From contig CM066738.1 in assembly GCA_033961575.1 (NCBI GenBank), positions 69,363,478-69,427,477 on the forward strand: 64,000 bases of DNA, in the 5' to 3' direction. This document shows, in pieces, positions 43,706 through 57,751 of the stretch. The DNA is from Aselliscus stoliczkanus. Lineage: Eukaryota > Chordata > Mammalia > Chiroptera > Hipposideridae. Within the stretch, counting starts at the first letter, position 1, and the number at the start of each line of letters is the position of its first letter. The notes beneath the pieces are model-generated. The model worked only from the letters and a program-made list of their open reading frames with translations, was not told the DNA's origin and did no database searches. The position numbers and the translations under genes were made by a program.

Positions 43706-46180
43706 AGTATTGACATTTTAACAGCAATTCTTCCTCTCCATGAACATGGTATGTATTCTTCTTTGATTTCTCTCTTCCATGTCTCATAATTTTCTGAGTA
43801 CTGGTCTTTTACTTCTTTGGTTAAATTTATTCCTAGATATTTTATTGTTTTTGAAGCAATTGTAAAAGGTATTGATTTCCTGCTTTCTCCTTCTGATAGT
43901 TTATTATTGGTGTATACAAATGCAACTGATTTCTGAATATTAATTTTGTATTCTGCTACCTTACTAAATTCGTTTGTCAGTTCTAACAGTTTTTTCGTGG
44001 AGTCTTTAGTATTCTCTCTATATAGTAACATGTCATCTGCATATAATGACAATTTTACTTCCTCCTCTCCAATTTGGATGCCTTGTATTTCACTTCCTTG
44101 TCTGATTTCTGTGGCTAGAACTTCCAGAACTATGTTAAATAGAAGTAGTGAAAGTGGGTAGCCTTTTCTTTTTCCTGATCTTAAGGGGAAAGCTTTCAAC
44201 TTTTCCCCATTGAGTATGATGTTTGCTGTGGGCTTGTCATATATGGCCTTAATTATGTTGAAATATGATCCCCTATTCCCATTTTGCTAAGAGTTTTTAT
44301 CATAAATGGCTGCTGGATTTTGTCAATCACTTTTCCAGCATCTGTTTATACAATCACATGATTTTTATATTTCATTTTGTTAATGTGATGTATTACATTA
44401 ATTGATTTGCAGATATTGAACCAACCTTGCATACCAGGAATGAATAACACTTGATCATGATGTATGATCTTTTTAATGTGATGCTGAATTCGGTTTGCTA
44501 GTATTTTGTTGAGGATTTTTGCATCTATATTCATTAGGGCTATTGGCCTGTAGTTTTCTTTTTTTGTAATATCTTTGTCTGATTTAGGGATGAGAATAAT
44601 AGTGGCTTAATAAAATGTGCTTAGGATCCTTCCTTTCTTCTGTATTTTTTGGAATAGTTTGAGGAGAATAGATATTAATTCTTTTTTGAATGTTTTGTAA
44701 AATTCACCTGTGAAGCCATCTGGTCGAGGGCTTTTGTTTGTTGGAAAATTGTTGATTACTGATTCAATTTCTTTGACAGTAATCAGTCTGTTCAGAGATT
44801 CTGTTTCTTTTTGTTCAGACTTGGTAGATTATATGCTTCTAGAAATTTATTCATTTCTTCCAGATTGTCGAATTTGTTGGCATATAGTTGCCATAGTATA
44901 TTCTTAAAATTTTCTGTATTTCTGTGTTATCTGTTGTCACTTCCCCTGTTTCATTTCTGATTTTATTAACTTGGGCCCTGTCTCTGTTTTTCTTGGTGAG
45001 TCTGGGTAAGGGTTTGTCGATTTTTTTTTTATCTTTCCATAAAATCAGCTCTTGGTCTCATTGATCTTTTGTATTGTTTTTTTTGGCCTCTATGTCATTT
45101 ATTTATGCTCTGGTCTTTATTATTTCCTTCCTTGTACTTCCTTTGGGCTTGTTTTGCTGTTCTTTTTCCAACTTCCCTTGGGTGTAAAGATAGTCTGTTG
45201 ATTTGAGGTTGTTCTTGTTTCTTTAGACAGGCCGGCCATTGCTCTGAATTTCCCTCTTAGGACTGCTTTTGCTGCATCCCATAGATTTTGGATTGTTGTG
45301 TTTTCATTTTTGTTTGTCTTGTTAGCTTTTGATTTCTTCTTTGATGTCATTTTTGACCCACTTGCTATTTTGTAGCATGTTATTCAGCCTCCATGTATTT
45401 GTGTGCTTTCTAGGTTTCTTCTTATAATTGATTTCTAATTTCATAGCATTGTGGTCAGAGAAGATGCTTGATATGATTTCAGTCTTCTTAAATTTGTTGA
45501 GACTTGTTTTGTGGCCTAACATGTGGTCTATCTTGGAAAATGTTCCCTGTGTACTTGAGAAGAATATATATTCTGTAGCTTTGGGGTGAAATGCTCTAAA
45601 AATATCAATTAAATCCAGCTGGTCTAAAGTGTCATTTAAGGCCACTGTGTCCGTGTTGATTTTCTGTCTGGAGGATCTGTCCATTGGTGACAACAGGGTG
45701 TTGAAGTCCCCTACTATGATAGTGTTACTGTTGATCTCTGTCTTTATGTCTGTCAAAATCTGTTGTATATATTTAGGAGCTCCTATATTGCCTGCATAGA
45801 TGTTTACTAGGGTTATGTCCTCTTGTTGAATTGATCCCTTTATTATTGTGTAGTGCCCTTCTTTGTCTTTTATTGTAGTCTTCATTTTAAAGTCTATTTT
45901 GTCCTAAATAAGGAGCTTTTTTTCTCATTTCCATTTGCGTGAAATATTTTATTCCAAATCTTTACTTTCATTCTGTGTGTGTCTTTTGATCTGAGACGAG
46001 TCTCTTGTAGACAGCATATGCACGGGCATATGCATGGGTCCTGTTTTCTTGTTCACTCAGCCACTCTCTGTCTTTTGATTGGAGCATTTAGCCCATTCTC
46101 ATTTAAAGTGATTATTGATAGATGCGTATTTATTGCCATTTTGTTATTTGTATTTCTGGTCTTTCTGAGTTAGCTGGTTT
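43706..46180 (-). pseudogene. LINE-1 ORF2 (A), reverse transcriptase and endonuclease
   Basis: ORF2 supplies endonuclease and reverse transcriptase for target-primed reverse transcription. The minus frame 43693-44199 has the reverse transcriptase core with the YADD box ([14 protein letters not shown]) and [17 protein letters not shown]. The frame 44346-44534 adds [20 protein letters not shown]. The endonuclease frame 45322-45885 holds TIIVGDFNTLLSPMDR, DLIDIFRAFHP and the catalytic-loop text FSDHNAMKLEIN. Stops and shifts separate these pieces, and the C-terminal part is beyond the B2 insertion (37.9-39.6 kb). Confidence 0.92.
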
Positions 46181-46195
46181 TCCTCTTTCTTCTGT

Positions 46196-47187
46196 TTAAA
46201 AAAGCCCTTTTAACATTTCCTGCCATGCTGTCTTGGTGGTAATGAATTCCGTAGGCTTTTTCTTTTCTGAGAAGCTTTTTATCTCTCCTTCAATTTTGAG
46301 TGATAGCCATGCTGGGTAATGCAATCTTGGTTGTAGGCCTTTATTTTGAGTCACTTTGAATATTTCCTGCCATTCCCTTCTGGCCTGCAGGGTTTCTGTA
46401 GACAAGTCAGCTGTTAGTCTAATAGGAGTTCCTTTGTATGTAGCCTGCTGTCTTTCTCTTGCTGCTGTTAAGATTCTGTCTTTGTCTTTAACCTTTGCCA
46501 TTTTTTTTTTTGAGGACAGTGTCACTGGCCCTCATATGTGGGACCGAACCGGGGCCACTGGCTTCCCAAGCCAGCGCTTAACCACCGCGCCACTCGGCTG
46601 ACCCTAACCTTTGCCATTTTAACTATGATGTGTCTTGGTGTGGGCCTGTTTGGGTTCAGCTTGTTTGGAACTCTCTGCACTTCCTGGGCTAGTATGTCAA
46701 TTTCCTTCACCAGTGTAGGGAAGTTTTCATCATTATTTCTTTAAATACATTCTGAATCCCTTTTTTCTTCTCTTCTCCTTCTGGTATTCCTATGATGCAA
46801 AGTTTTTGTGATGGATGTTGTCCCACAGTTTTCTTAAACTGTTTTCATTGTTTTTTTAATCTTTTTTCTTTTTGTTGTTCCAACTGGGTGATTTCTGCTA
46901 TTTTTCTTCTAAATCACTGATCCAATCCTCTGCGTCTTCTAATCTACTGGTGATTCCTTCAAGTGTGTTCTTCATTTGTTATTGTATTCTTTAGCTCTAA
47001 GTGGTTGTTTTTTATGATTTCCCTATCCTTTATGTCCTCACTAAGTTCATTAAACATTCTTATCATCAGTGTTCTAAACTCTGTGTCTGAAATGTTGGAT
47101 CCCTCTGTTTCATTTAGTTCCATTTCTAGAGGTTCTTCTGATCTTTTATTTGGGACATATGTCTTTGTTTCTTTATTCTGTCTGTTG
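46196..47187 (-). pseudogene. LINE-1 ORF1 (A), split by a SINE
   Basis: The C-terminal half (46196-46500) has MAKVKDKDRILTAARERQQ and LSTETLQARREWQEIFKVTQ. The N-terminal half (about 46960-47187) has EEPLEMELNETEGSNISDTE and LSEDIKDREIIKNN. The type A SINE interrupts it exactly at the MAKVK segment. Additional frameshifts occur around 46740-46960. The start codon is not clear; the equivalent of MGKQ in B1 has changed here. Confidence 0.87.
46505..46604 (-). mobile_element. Short SINE (type A) in ORF1 of L1 A
   Basis: GAGGACAGTGTCACTGGCCC to the head complement GCGCCACTCGGCTGACCC. The exact duplication TAACCTTTGCCATTTT lies at 46489-46504 and 46605-46620. Confidence 0.96.
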
Positions 47188-48648
47188 CTCTTTGATTGCT
47201 TCAAAGTAATAGATAGATCCCCTAGGGAAAAAAAAGAGGAAAAAATAGGAAAAAGAAAAGAAGGAGAAAAAGGAAAAGAAAAACTAGGGGGGGGCTCTCC
47301 GCCCTCTTTAATCTGCACACCACTTGCTCAGCAATAGAGAGTCTCTGGGCGACTCAGCACCAGCTGTTGGGGGGGAAGGGCTCAACATGTCATGCGCTGG
47401 CCCCCCCTGTCAGGCTTTCAGTGAGCTTCCCACAATTAGATGCTGTGTGCTTTGGAATAGTGCTCACTACCAAAAATCCTCACAGATTGTTGTCTGCTGC
47501 TACAAAAATCCCTCTGTGGCCTGTAAAGATGGGGGACAGATACCAGGAGCTCAGGGTACCTCTGGCAACACAGCTCCACGTGGATGGGGCAGGCCCCCAA
47601 GGCACCACAGGTTGTGGTCAGTGGCCCCCAGCAAGTCAAAGCAGCATGCACTCCTCCACTGGTATCCAGCCCACACAAACTCACCAGGAAAGTCCCAGCT
47701 AGATCACGCAGGTGCACAACTCACATCGTAACGCTCCCAGCAAAACCCAGTCTCAGCCTGTCCTAATTGGCCTCTCGCAGATCAGGCCGAGCAGCCCAAC
47801 AGCCAATCGCCAGCCTGGCAACTCTGCCTGAGCAGTAAGGAGAGCAGGGACCCAAGGCTGCTTGCGCACTCCTGCATCTCAATGAGCAGCCTGTTCATGC
47901 TGGAGCTAGCCTGCTAGGCATTTCCCTGGATACGCAGCACAAACAGGGCGGAAGGCGGGGATCCAAGGTCGCATCAACCCGCATGCACACACGCATTCCT
48001 GCGCCAATTTCACCCGACCAGTGTGGCCTTGGACAGTACCCTCTGTGGGAGGGCCCAACCGTGAAAAAATGGCACCCTCTTGTACACTAGTTGTGTAGAA
48101 GCTCCACACTGGGTGAACAATGGTCCCAAAACCTCCAGCTCCCGTGCCAAAGGTGCTCAGTTGAGTCCTTCCCAGCAGCCTCCTGGGCTCCGCTTACACA
48201 GCTACTCCCTCCACCAGGAACCGGGTGAGTGCTCACCGGCGAGCAAGTCTGTGTGCTGGCCCCACTGGTTCTCTAACCCCACCCAGCCTCACCAAGCTGA
48301 GCAATGAGAGTTCTCACTAATTTCTACTGCCAGGTATCGTGGAACAGTTCTTCCTGGCAAAGTAAATCTGGGCTAGTGAGTTTGGTGTGGGGTTGGAGGG
48401 TTTCTCCCCCAAGCAGAGAAGCCTCCCCACCGCTGAGGCGTCCCTCACGGGGTTCACCCTCTCTCGTCTTCACCCCTCCTGCAAGACTTGACGTGGCCTC
48501 CTTTTTAAGTCCTTCGTTTAAAGGTTCTGTTCATCTAGTGTTCCGGGGACCTCCAGGGTTGAATGCTGTATAATTTGCTTGTAATTTTGGTGTGATCCTG
48601 GGAGGTAGTTGTCACAGCATCTGTCTATTCCGCCATCTTACTGTAAGT

Positions 48649-50704
48649 CATGGTGTATACTGTTTAGCTGACCTGTACAAGCTACATCATTAGCTGTTGT
48701 TTATGTAAAGAGACTTTCCCTTTTGAAAGTCATTTATAATGAGCAATATTTGTCATTCCATAGGACTTTTTTTCTAGCCAAGCGATTTATTCTCTAAACA
48801 ATTACTTTTTAAAAAAAAAATCATTTCACTGATGTAATTAACTAAAAGCAATTTCTGGGCCAGTATTCTTTAGCCAGGTCATAATCTGGTTGTTTCATCT
48901 CTCCCACCTCCTGGGCTATGCATTAGCTCTACTGAGAACTTGCCCTATTGTTCCTGAAACCCAAGCATTCTTACATCTGAGTGACTTTGCACACACTGCT
49001 GACCTGAAATGTGTTCCCTGCCCCTGCTCTCACTGATCTTTTTGCCTGAGGAGAGCCTGGTTCAATTTAGCTCCAGTGTTACCTCTGTGGTTAAGCCTTC
49101 TTAACCACATGTGGTTGACTCACTGTCAGCCCCATGTTAGTTAGGAACATTGGGGGCATTTCCCTGTTAGGCACATACCTGTTTCACCACTACAGAGTAA
49201 TTGCTTTTTCTCTTTTGTGTTCTCGACGCCTGATTCAGTACCTGGTATTCAATGTACGTTGGGTGAATGAATACAGGGTGAGAGACAGCCCATATAATTT
49301 TTATTCTTTTTTATTCCTTTATACTGTTAAAGGAGGGCGGGAGGAATCCATGTAACTTGAAGATAATGTGACCATGATGACTTGGAATTAACTTGTTGAA
49401 ATTATGAATCAGCCACACTTGGACAAAACTGTGAGGTAGATGAAGTAGCTGGTCCCCTAGGCTTCTCTTATAAGGCTGAGTTTATGCATTTCACTGGGAA
49501 CTAAAACCTTAAAGAAAGAGAATACATTAAATATAGACTACTTTGGGGGGTAAAGGGTGGATTGTGGGAGCCCTGAAACCACTACCATCCCGCCATGGCC
49601 ACAAATATCTCTATGGAACGACACCAAAAGGCTAAAACGTTCGTTAAGAATAACAGAACCCACACTGTGAAGTAAGAATCAGTGGTCTACATAGTTTACT
49701 CTGCATGTTTGTATGATATGAGCTGTAAATATACAGGATGGATTTGGATGTGACTTTCAGTTTCCTCTCCTCTGAGAAGCTGGCCTTGCCCTTACTGAGT
49801 GGTGAGCGGACATTGTCCGCCATGATCTGTGACTGCTTTTGGTGTCCCACATTGCGACCCACAAGTCTCTTGTGTGGGGATGTCGACCCCTTGTTTGAGA
49901 GTCTTAATTACAAGTTGTTAAAAAGTAGAAAAGTCCTTGTTTTTTACTGATTCACTTCCCCAAAGCAGGCTCAAATGCCATTCCCCCATACTAGATTTCT
50001 AGAGAAGGCGGTTGTTCCCATTAAATGTTTTGTCCAGTGCTGATTGTCCACATTATTGGTTAATAGGCTGCCATTCTGTGTCTCTTTCTTTTCAGTAGTC
50101 TCTTGGTTTGATGCCTTCTTTCTTTTTGAGAAGAATGTGCTTTGTGCACTGTGGCAATAGGAAGAGTGTTTTAAGACATTTTTAGGGAAGTGCCATTTTC
50201 TATTTGTAATTCCAGTTGAAAGTGGATCCCCCGTTGCATAGAATCATAATATGTCCTGTTTGGCACCGTTAGGCCTGCTCCAGTACCAGCAGCTCCTAGG
50301 CATCCCTGTTTAACTCTTCTATGCCCAACAGCATCTTGGACTATGTAATTTTGGTAAGGTGGAGACAAGTTGACAAGTGAAGCTGTATTTGTACATTGGT
50401 TTTAACTATAAAACAACATTTGAAGAGTTAAATTATTTGCCAAGGCAGTTTTATAGTAAAATTTCAAGACACAGAACTGATGGGCTTTAGAGAAAAAGGT
50501 AGAAGCAACAGAATGAGAAGAAAATTAACAAGGGATCACTATGAATAAACACAAGATGGAATGATTTACTTGGGAAACTTTGTTCAGTGCTACTGGGATC
50601 AATTAAGTAACTCTATCCAAAGCAGTTTAATGAGCTTCCTTTAAGAAGCTGTTTTCCTTTGATGGCTCTGAAACTTGTACAGATGACTATACTCCCAAAG
50701 ACAG
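48649..50704. other. Non-coding sequence with an L2-like segment
   Basis: About 48940-49275 resembles LINE-2 3' sequence on the plus strand (GAAATGTGTTCCCTGCCCC, then TTGGGTGAATGAATA). No gene is recognised in the rest. A 26-codon plus frame at 49594 is probably chance. Confidence 0.45.
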
Positions 50705-51095
50705 AAGTTAGTTCTTTTTTAATTAAGACATAATTTACTTACCATAAAATTCACCCCTTTAAAGGGTACAGTTCAGTCATCTTTCATATATTCACAAGGT
50801 TGGGCAACCATCAGCACTGTATAATTTCAGAACATTTTTATCATCCCTCCCCAAAGAAACCTCACCCATACCCATTAGCAGTCACTCTGCATTCCTGCCC
50901 TCTACCAGCCTCTGGAAACCACTAATATCCTCTGTGTTTATGGATTCGCCTATTCTGGACATTTCATATAAGTGGAATTAATACAGTATGAAGCCTTTTG
51001 TGTCTGGGTTCTTTCACTGAGCATAATGTTTTCAAGATTCATCCATTTTGGAACATGTATCAGTGCTTCATTCCTTTTTATGGTTGAATTGAGAA
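50705..51095 (-). repeat. Old L1 (L1M-type) 3' UTR
   Basis: ACCATAAAATTCACCCCTTT, AACCTCACCCATACCCATTA, GATTCGCCTATTCTGGACAT and CATAATGTTTTCAAGATTCA are in the order of a reversed L1M 3' end. Confidence 0.85.
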
Positions 51096-52139
51096 ACTGT
51101 GATTCTGGATAAAAAATCAGATAAGCAAAAGACATTCTGTTACTTTCTGCTATGGAAAATTTTACGGAGTGAAATGTATGCCATTACAGGATAGGTCTTG
51201 AAGTTTGGTCATATGGAATGATTGTGGGACCATGACTGTAATCATAGTTAGGTTTCTTATTAATTTGATGCAGCAAAGGAGAGAGCACACAGGGGGCCTG
51301 TGGGACATCCAGCAGGATAAAGGTCTTATTGTAGGAATTGAACTTGTGCTGAATGAGTCTAAGGAGGCACTGAAGAAGAAGCAGCTGACACTGGACTGGG
51401 TGGTATCGTGAAGCGGGGGCCATTTAATAATTGGGCATCTCAGTAATCTTTGTTCAGAATTGGGGAGGCACAGAGGTGGGCTGGAAGTCATTGGGAAGAA
51501 AGCAGGATTCACAGAAAGAGTAATTTTGTAATTCTGGTTTGATCTTCAGAGAAATGTTTTCTGTTGGCCATGGTGCTGGCCTCATCTGAGTCTGTTAGAG
51601 ACTTTGTAGTGCTTATTGTCACCCTATCACATGGCAGGGATACACTCTGGCTCTCAGATTAAGGAGCAAGTAGACTTGGCGAAACTAGACAAGTAAGACA
51701 AACCCAAACTACCACATAGGACTGACTATTTACCCATTGTAGTGATACCCCTTAACATAAAATCTTAATGGTCTCCTAGCAGATAACTCTGAATTATCAC
51801 AAGACTGAGTGGGACTTCTCAACTCACTCATATGATTAAGCACCCTCTATTTATTGCCTGCCTTGTGATGGCCTACATTGCTAATATTTTGCATATATTT
51901 TCTCTTGTAGGTTTTTTAGTATGTATATAAAATGTTCACACAATTTTAGCTATTAAAGTATACATTTAATATTCCATTGAATATGCAAATGAGTTTTGCC
52001 AGAGGTTGAAATATAATTTTATACTTTCATGCAACATATTCTTAGATTTATTTTCAGTTTTTCTTTCTTATAGGTTTAAACATTAATGAATAATTAATCC
52101 TTTCTCATGCAGCAAAAGAAGTATGTATAAACATGTCTG
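51096..52139. other. Non-coding sequence, nothing recognised
   Basis: Overlapping frames of 68-116 codons occur at 51162-51512 on both strands without any recognisable domain. I see no gene. Confidence 0.35.
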
Positions 52140-52270
52140 TGTTCAAGAATATTGTCATTCATTTATAAACTCACTATAGTTAGTGTGGGGCTCTAGAAAT
52201 GAACAAGACATGGTCCCTATCCAAGAGATTGAACAGTGTTGTTCAGGAGAATATTTTGAATGATGCCAGT

Positions 52271-52532
52271 ATTCTGTGTGGTCCAATACAGTAGTCATAG
52301 CCACATGTGCCTCTTGAGCAATTTTTTTTTTTTTTAGAAGGCAGTGTCACTGGCCCTCATATGTGGGATCTGAACTGTGGCCGCTGGCATCCCAAGCGCC
52401 ACTTGGCCGGCCCACCTCTTGAGCAATTAAAATATGGCTCATGGGATTGACGAACTGAATTTTCATTTTTTAATTCATTTAAACATTAATAGTGGCACAT
52501 GAGGCAAATGGCTGTCATGTTGGACAGCATAG
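52271..52532. mobile_element. hAT-type relic split by a SINE
   Basis: Left TGTGTGGTCCAATACAGTAG with ATAGCCACATGTG and right TGTTGGACAGCATAG are the worn inverted ends of a common old hAT-type element whose ends read CTGTCCAATA. It carries the SINE at 52324-52414. Confidence 0.6.
52324..52414 (-). mobile_element. Short SINE (type A) with an internal gap
   Basis: AAGGCAGTGTCACTGGCCC to the head complement GCCACTTGGCCGGCCC. About 16 bp between the B-box side and the A box are missing (CCCAAGC joins directly to GCCACTTGG). The exact duplication CCTCTTGAGCAATT lies at 52310-52323 and 52415-52428. Confidence 0.93.
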
Positions 52533-52974
52533 CTCTAGAAGTTCACAGAGAGAAAGAAACACAAGTACTCATAAGTCAGGGTGTGAGGTGTAATGTACTC
52601 TGATACAGGTCCCTATAAAGTACTCTAGAAGCTTAGGAGACAGCTTTTGGTGGTAAAGGTGACAAAGAAAACACCCAGAGGAGAAGAGGTACCATGGAAG
52701 TGAGACTTCAAAGCAAAATAGGAGGAGGAGGGGAGGAAGTTGAGAGGGTCCATTCCAGGAAAAAGTCATAGTATGCAGAAGCACTGAGGTATTATAAACA
52801 CATATGCTAGTTCAGGAAAAGGTGTGTGGCTTGGTAGGATAACAGCGCAGGTTTATTGTAATATGACCACATATGACATGGCTTTTATGGTAAAGGCCTA
52901 ATTGAATAGATTAAAAACAGATTTGGCGTGTTTGGCATTTAATGTGTAGTATACATTGTTTGAGGAGCTGCCAC

Positions 52975-53150
52975 ATTTATCTTTTAAAATAGATACATAA
53001 ATTGTCTTATGATCCCCATTTCTCAGAGAGAAAACTGAGGTCTAGAAGGATAAAGGAAATTGCCCAAGGACACAGTGTGTGGCGAGAGCTAAGATTTTAA
53101 TCCTGACCTATTTGACTTCAGAGGTCAATCTCTTCATCAATGACTCTACA
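52975..53150 (+). repeat. MIR
   Basis: TTATGATCCCCATTTCTCAG, AGAAAACTGAGGTCTAGAAG and AAATTGCCCAAGGACACAG are the central MIR blocks in order. Confidence 0.75.
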
Positions 53151-54185
53151 TCTCCTGATTTAAATTTTTCTCAGTTTGGAATTGTGCTTGATTTCCCTAG
53201 GTGTCTTCCATGCTTTGTTCTGACCACTGGAAGTCTTCTACTAGTTTTTGTTTGTTTTTCTGATTTCATATTGAAAATGATTTCTGACTGAGACTGATAT
53301 TATAAGATAGTCTAGCCTGTTAACTAAGCATTTCATGAACTCGGGTTTTGAAAATAGCTATGTTGACAATTTCCCTTTTTTTATTGTATATTTATGGCAC
53401 TAGGTACCTTTTATATCCTAAAATGGAGTGGTTAGGGATTTAGTTAAAATGGAGTACCCAGTCCATTCCTTCCCCAATTTGAATGGGCTCCTGTGACCAT
53501 CATGCCCAGAGAATTCTTGCTTTTGTGTGGTGGGGAATGGCTTGTTACTTGAGCCCCTCCATCTCTTACCCTAAAGGTCATGACCCTGGGCTCCGACTTC
53601 TTTCTTCCTTTTTGCCCTTTCCTAAGAGCCAATCTAAGTGACTAGATAGAGGCTTTGCTTTTCTTAGTTAAGAGGAACCAGATCTCTGCACCTGTTTGAC
53701 AGACATGGTCAAGTCCTGAAAATACCCCTTCCTGGCTGAGAAAGTACTTGTGCTGTATGAGGACATTTAGTTGTTTTTCTTTTCAGACTTGAAATAACTC
53801 ACTTTCTGTCATTTGCAGAATTTCCATAAATGCCCATCTCAGAATCATAACAACGTACTTCTAACATTAGTACCTACTTGCTAGGCCTTGAGAGTATGAA
53901 ACATGATAAACAGTACCTGATTCAAGGGGCACACACCCTCCATTGCTAGTGCAGGACGGAGAATCAGGGTTGGGTCCGGCAGTACTGGAGGGTTGGAGGA
54001 TGTAGGCCAATAGCTAAGACTGGAGATGTCTTCACAGAAGGAGAAGTGGTGTCAGGTCTTACAAGGGAGATAGGACTTAGCTGAGCAGAGAAGTGGCAGT
54101 GTATGTGGGGAACACTGCCTGGGGAAAGGTACAGAGTAGAGGGAATAATGAAAGAATGGTTTGGCTGAGGTGGAAAATGCAACTT
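53151..54185. other. Non-coding sequence, nothing recognised
   Basis: No gene is recognised. About 54050-54165 has wording like the ancient repeat at 15.4 kb. Confidence 0.35.
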
Positions 54186-54330
54186 TGGCTGCATATTCAA
54201 GTCACCTAAGGAGCTTTGAAAACAATTCCCCTAGATTGTAATTGTACCGAGGTATAGTCTGGGCATCCAGACGTTTTAAGTTTCACAGGTGATTTTAATG
54301 TGCAGCCATGGTTGAAGACCATTGCAATAG
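54186..54330. repeat. hAT-type relic
   Basis: TCAAGTCACCTAAGGAGCTT at the left, then CACAGGTGATTTTAATGTGC and AGCCATGGTTGAAGACCATT at the right. This is the right side and body of a common old mammalian hAT element; I do not fix the family name. Confidence 0.55.
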
Positions 54331-54344
54331 AATCTCCTTGCTGA

Positions 54345-56974
<2,630 letters not shown>

Positions 56975-56977
<3 letters not shown>

Positions 56978-57062
56978 TGCTGACTCTCAAGAATCAGAAT
57001 TTCCCTTTTCACAAAATCCCAGGTGGCCTATACGCACAGTAAAGTTTGATAAGCACTGCAGA
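56975..57062. mobile_element. MER20-type hAT element, right half
   Basis: ATCCCAGGTGGCCTATACGC then AGTAAAGTTTGATAAGCACTG complete the element broken by the PSAT1 copy. Confidence 0.75.
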
Positions 57063-57210
57063 AGAGAAAAAAAAAAAAGAGAAATATGGTTGAAGAAGGC
57101 AGGTTACCTAATCAGCGTTTTCTAGCCGTTGTGCTGGGCTAGAAATGAATTACAGGTGGGCAGGGGTATTGCATCCCCCTCAGGCTATTAGGGATGCTTT
57201 TTCTGTACTT

Positions 57211-57739
57211 TCTTTTTTCTTTCTTTTTTTAGAAAATTACACATCCCCATCTTTTTTTTTTTTTTTCTAAATTGGGGAGTTGGGGGAGGGGAACAGTGTT
57301 GGGGAATTTTGGAAGGGGAACAGCCCAGTTGTTGTCCTTCAGTCTAAGTAGTGGAGGGTGCAGCAAGCTCAGCTCCAAGTCCAGTCGCGCTGCTCAGCTC
57401 AAGGTGCTGTGTTCAGTCTTAGTTGTGGGTGGGCGTAACCACCATCCCACGGGAGTCTAACCGGCAGCCTTGTTGTTAAGAGTGCACTCTCTATCCACTG
57501 AGCCATCCGGGCTGCAGCTCAGCTCAAGGTGCCGAGTTCAGAGTTTAGTTGTGGATAGGTGTAGCCCACCATTTCGAACCCGCAGCCTTGTTGTTCGGAG
57601 CACGTGTTCTCACCAGCTGAGCCATCCTGCCACCTGTTGGCAGCTCACTGGTCCATGTGGGAATCCAGCCTGCAATCCTGTTGCTCAGAGCTTACACTCT
57701 TCAGCAAGCTCTTAACCAACTGAGCCACTCAGCTGGCCC
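57211..57739 (-). mobile_element. Trimeric tRNA-derived SINE (type C)
   Basis: Read on the minus strand it has three successive tRNA-like units: GTGGCTCAGTTGGTTAAGAG, then GATGGCTCAGCTGGTGAG with GCGGGTTCGAA, then GATGGCTCAGTGGATAGAG with GCCGGTTAGACTCC. A 3' part near GGGGAACAG and CCCCAATTTAG follows. TTTTCTGTACTT flanks it (57199-57210, 57740-57751). It looks older than the type A copies. Confidence 0.9.
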
Positions 57740-57751
57740 TTTTCTGTACTT

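Larger units (their letters stand above)
43706..48648 (-). mobile_element. LINE-1 A, 5' part (ORF2, ORF1, 5' UTR)
   Basis: Continues element A after the B2 insertion: reverse transcriptase, endonuclease, ORF1 and a GC-rich 5' UTR (about 47190-48648) whose extreme end (CCGCCATCTTACTGTAAGTC) matches the end of B2. Element A retains the sequence that B1 and B2 lack, so it is the reference for their deletions. A purine run at 47225-47290 and a G run near 47290 lie at the ORF1/UTR border. A type A SINE is inserted at 46505-46604. Confidence 0.93.
52140..52930 (+). repeat. Ancient repeat, same wording as 15.4-15.8 kb
   Basis: GAACAAGACATGGTCCCTAT at the start and AGTATGCAGAAGCACTGAGG and CATGGCTTTTATGGTAAAGG later follow the same old repeat type as at 15370. 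It is interrupted by a hAT element and a SINE. Confidence 0.35.

Noticed and set aside
47324..47731. 135-codon and 111-codon overlapping frames
   Set aside because: Both fall in the 5' UTR of L1 A; overlapping frames in GC-rich UTR are expected by chance.
51162..51512. Overlapping 116-codon and 68-codon frames on opposite strands
   Set aside because: No domain, no splice context that I can support, biased composition; likely chance.
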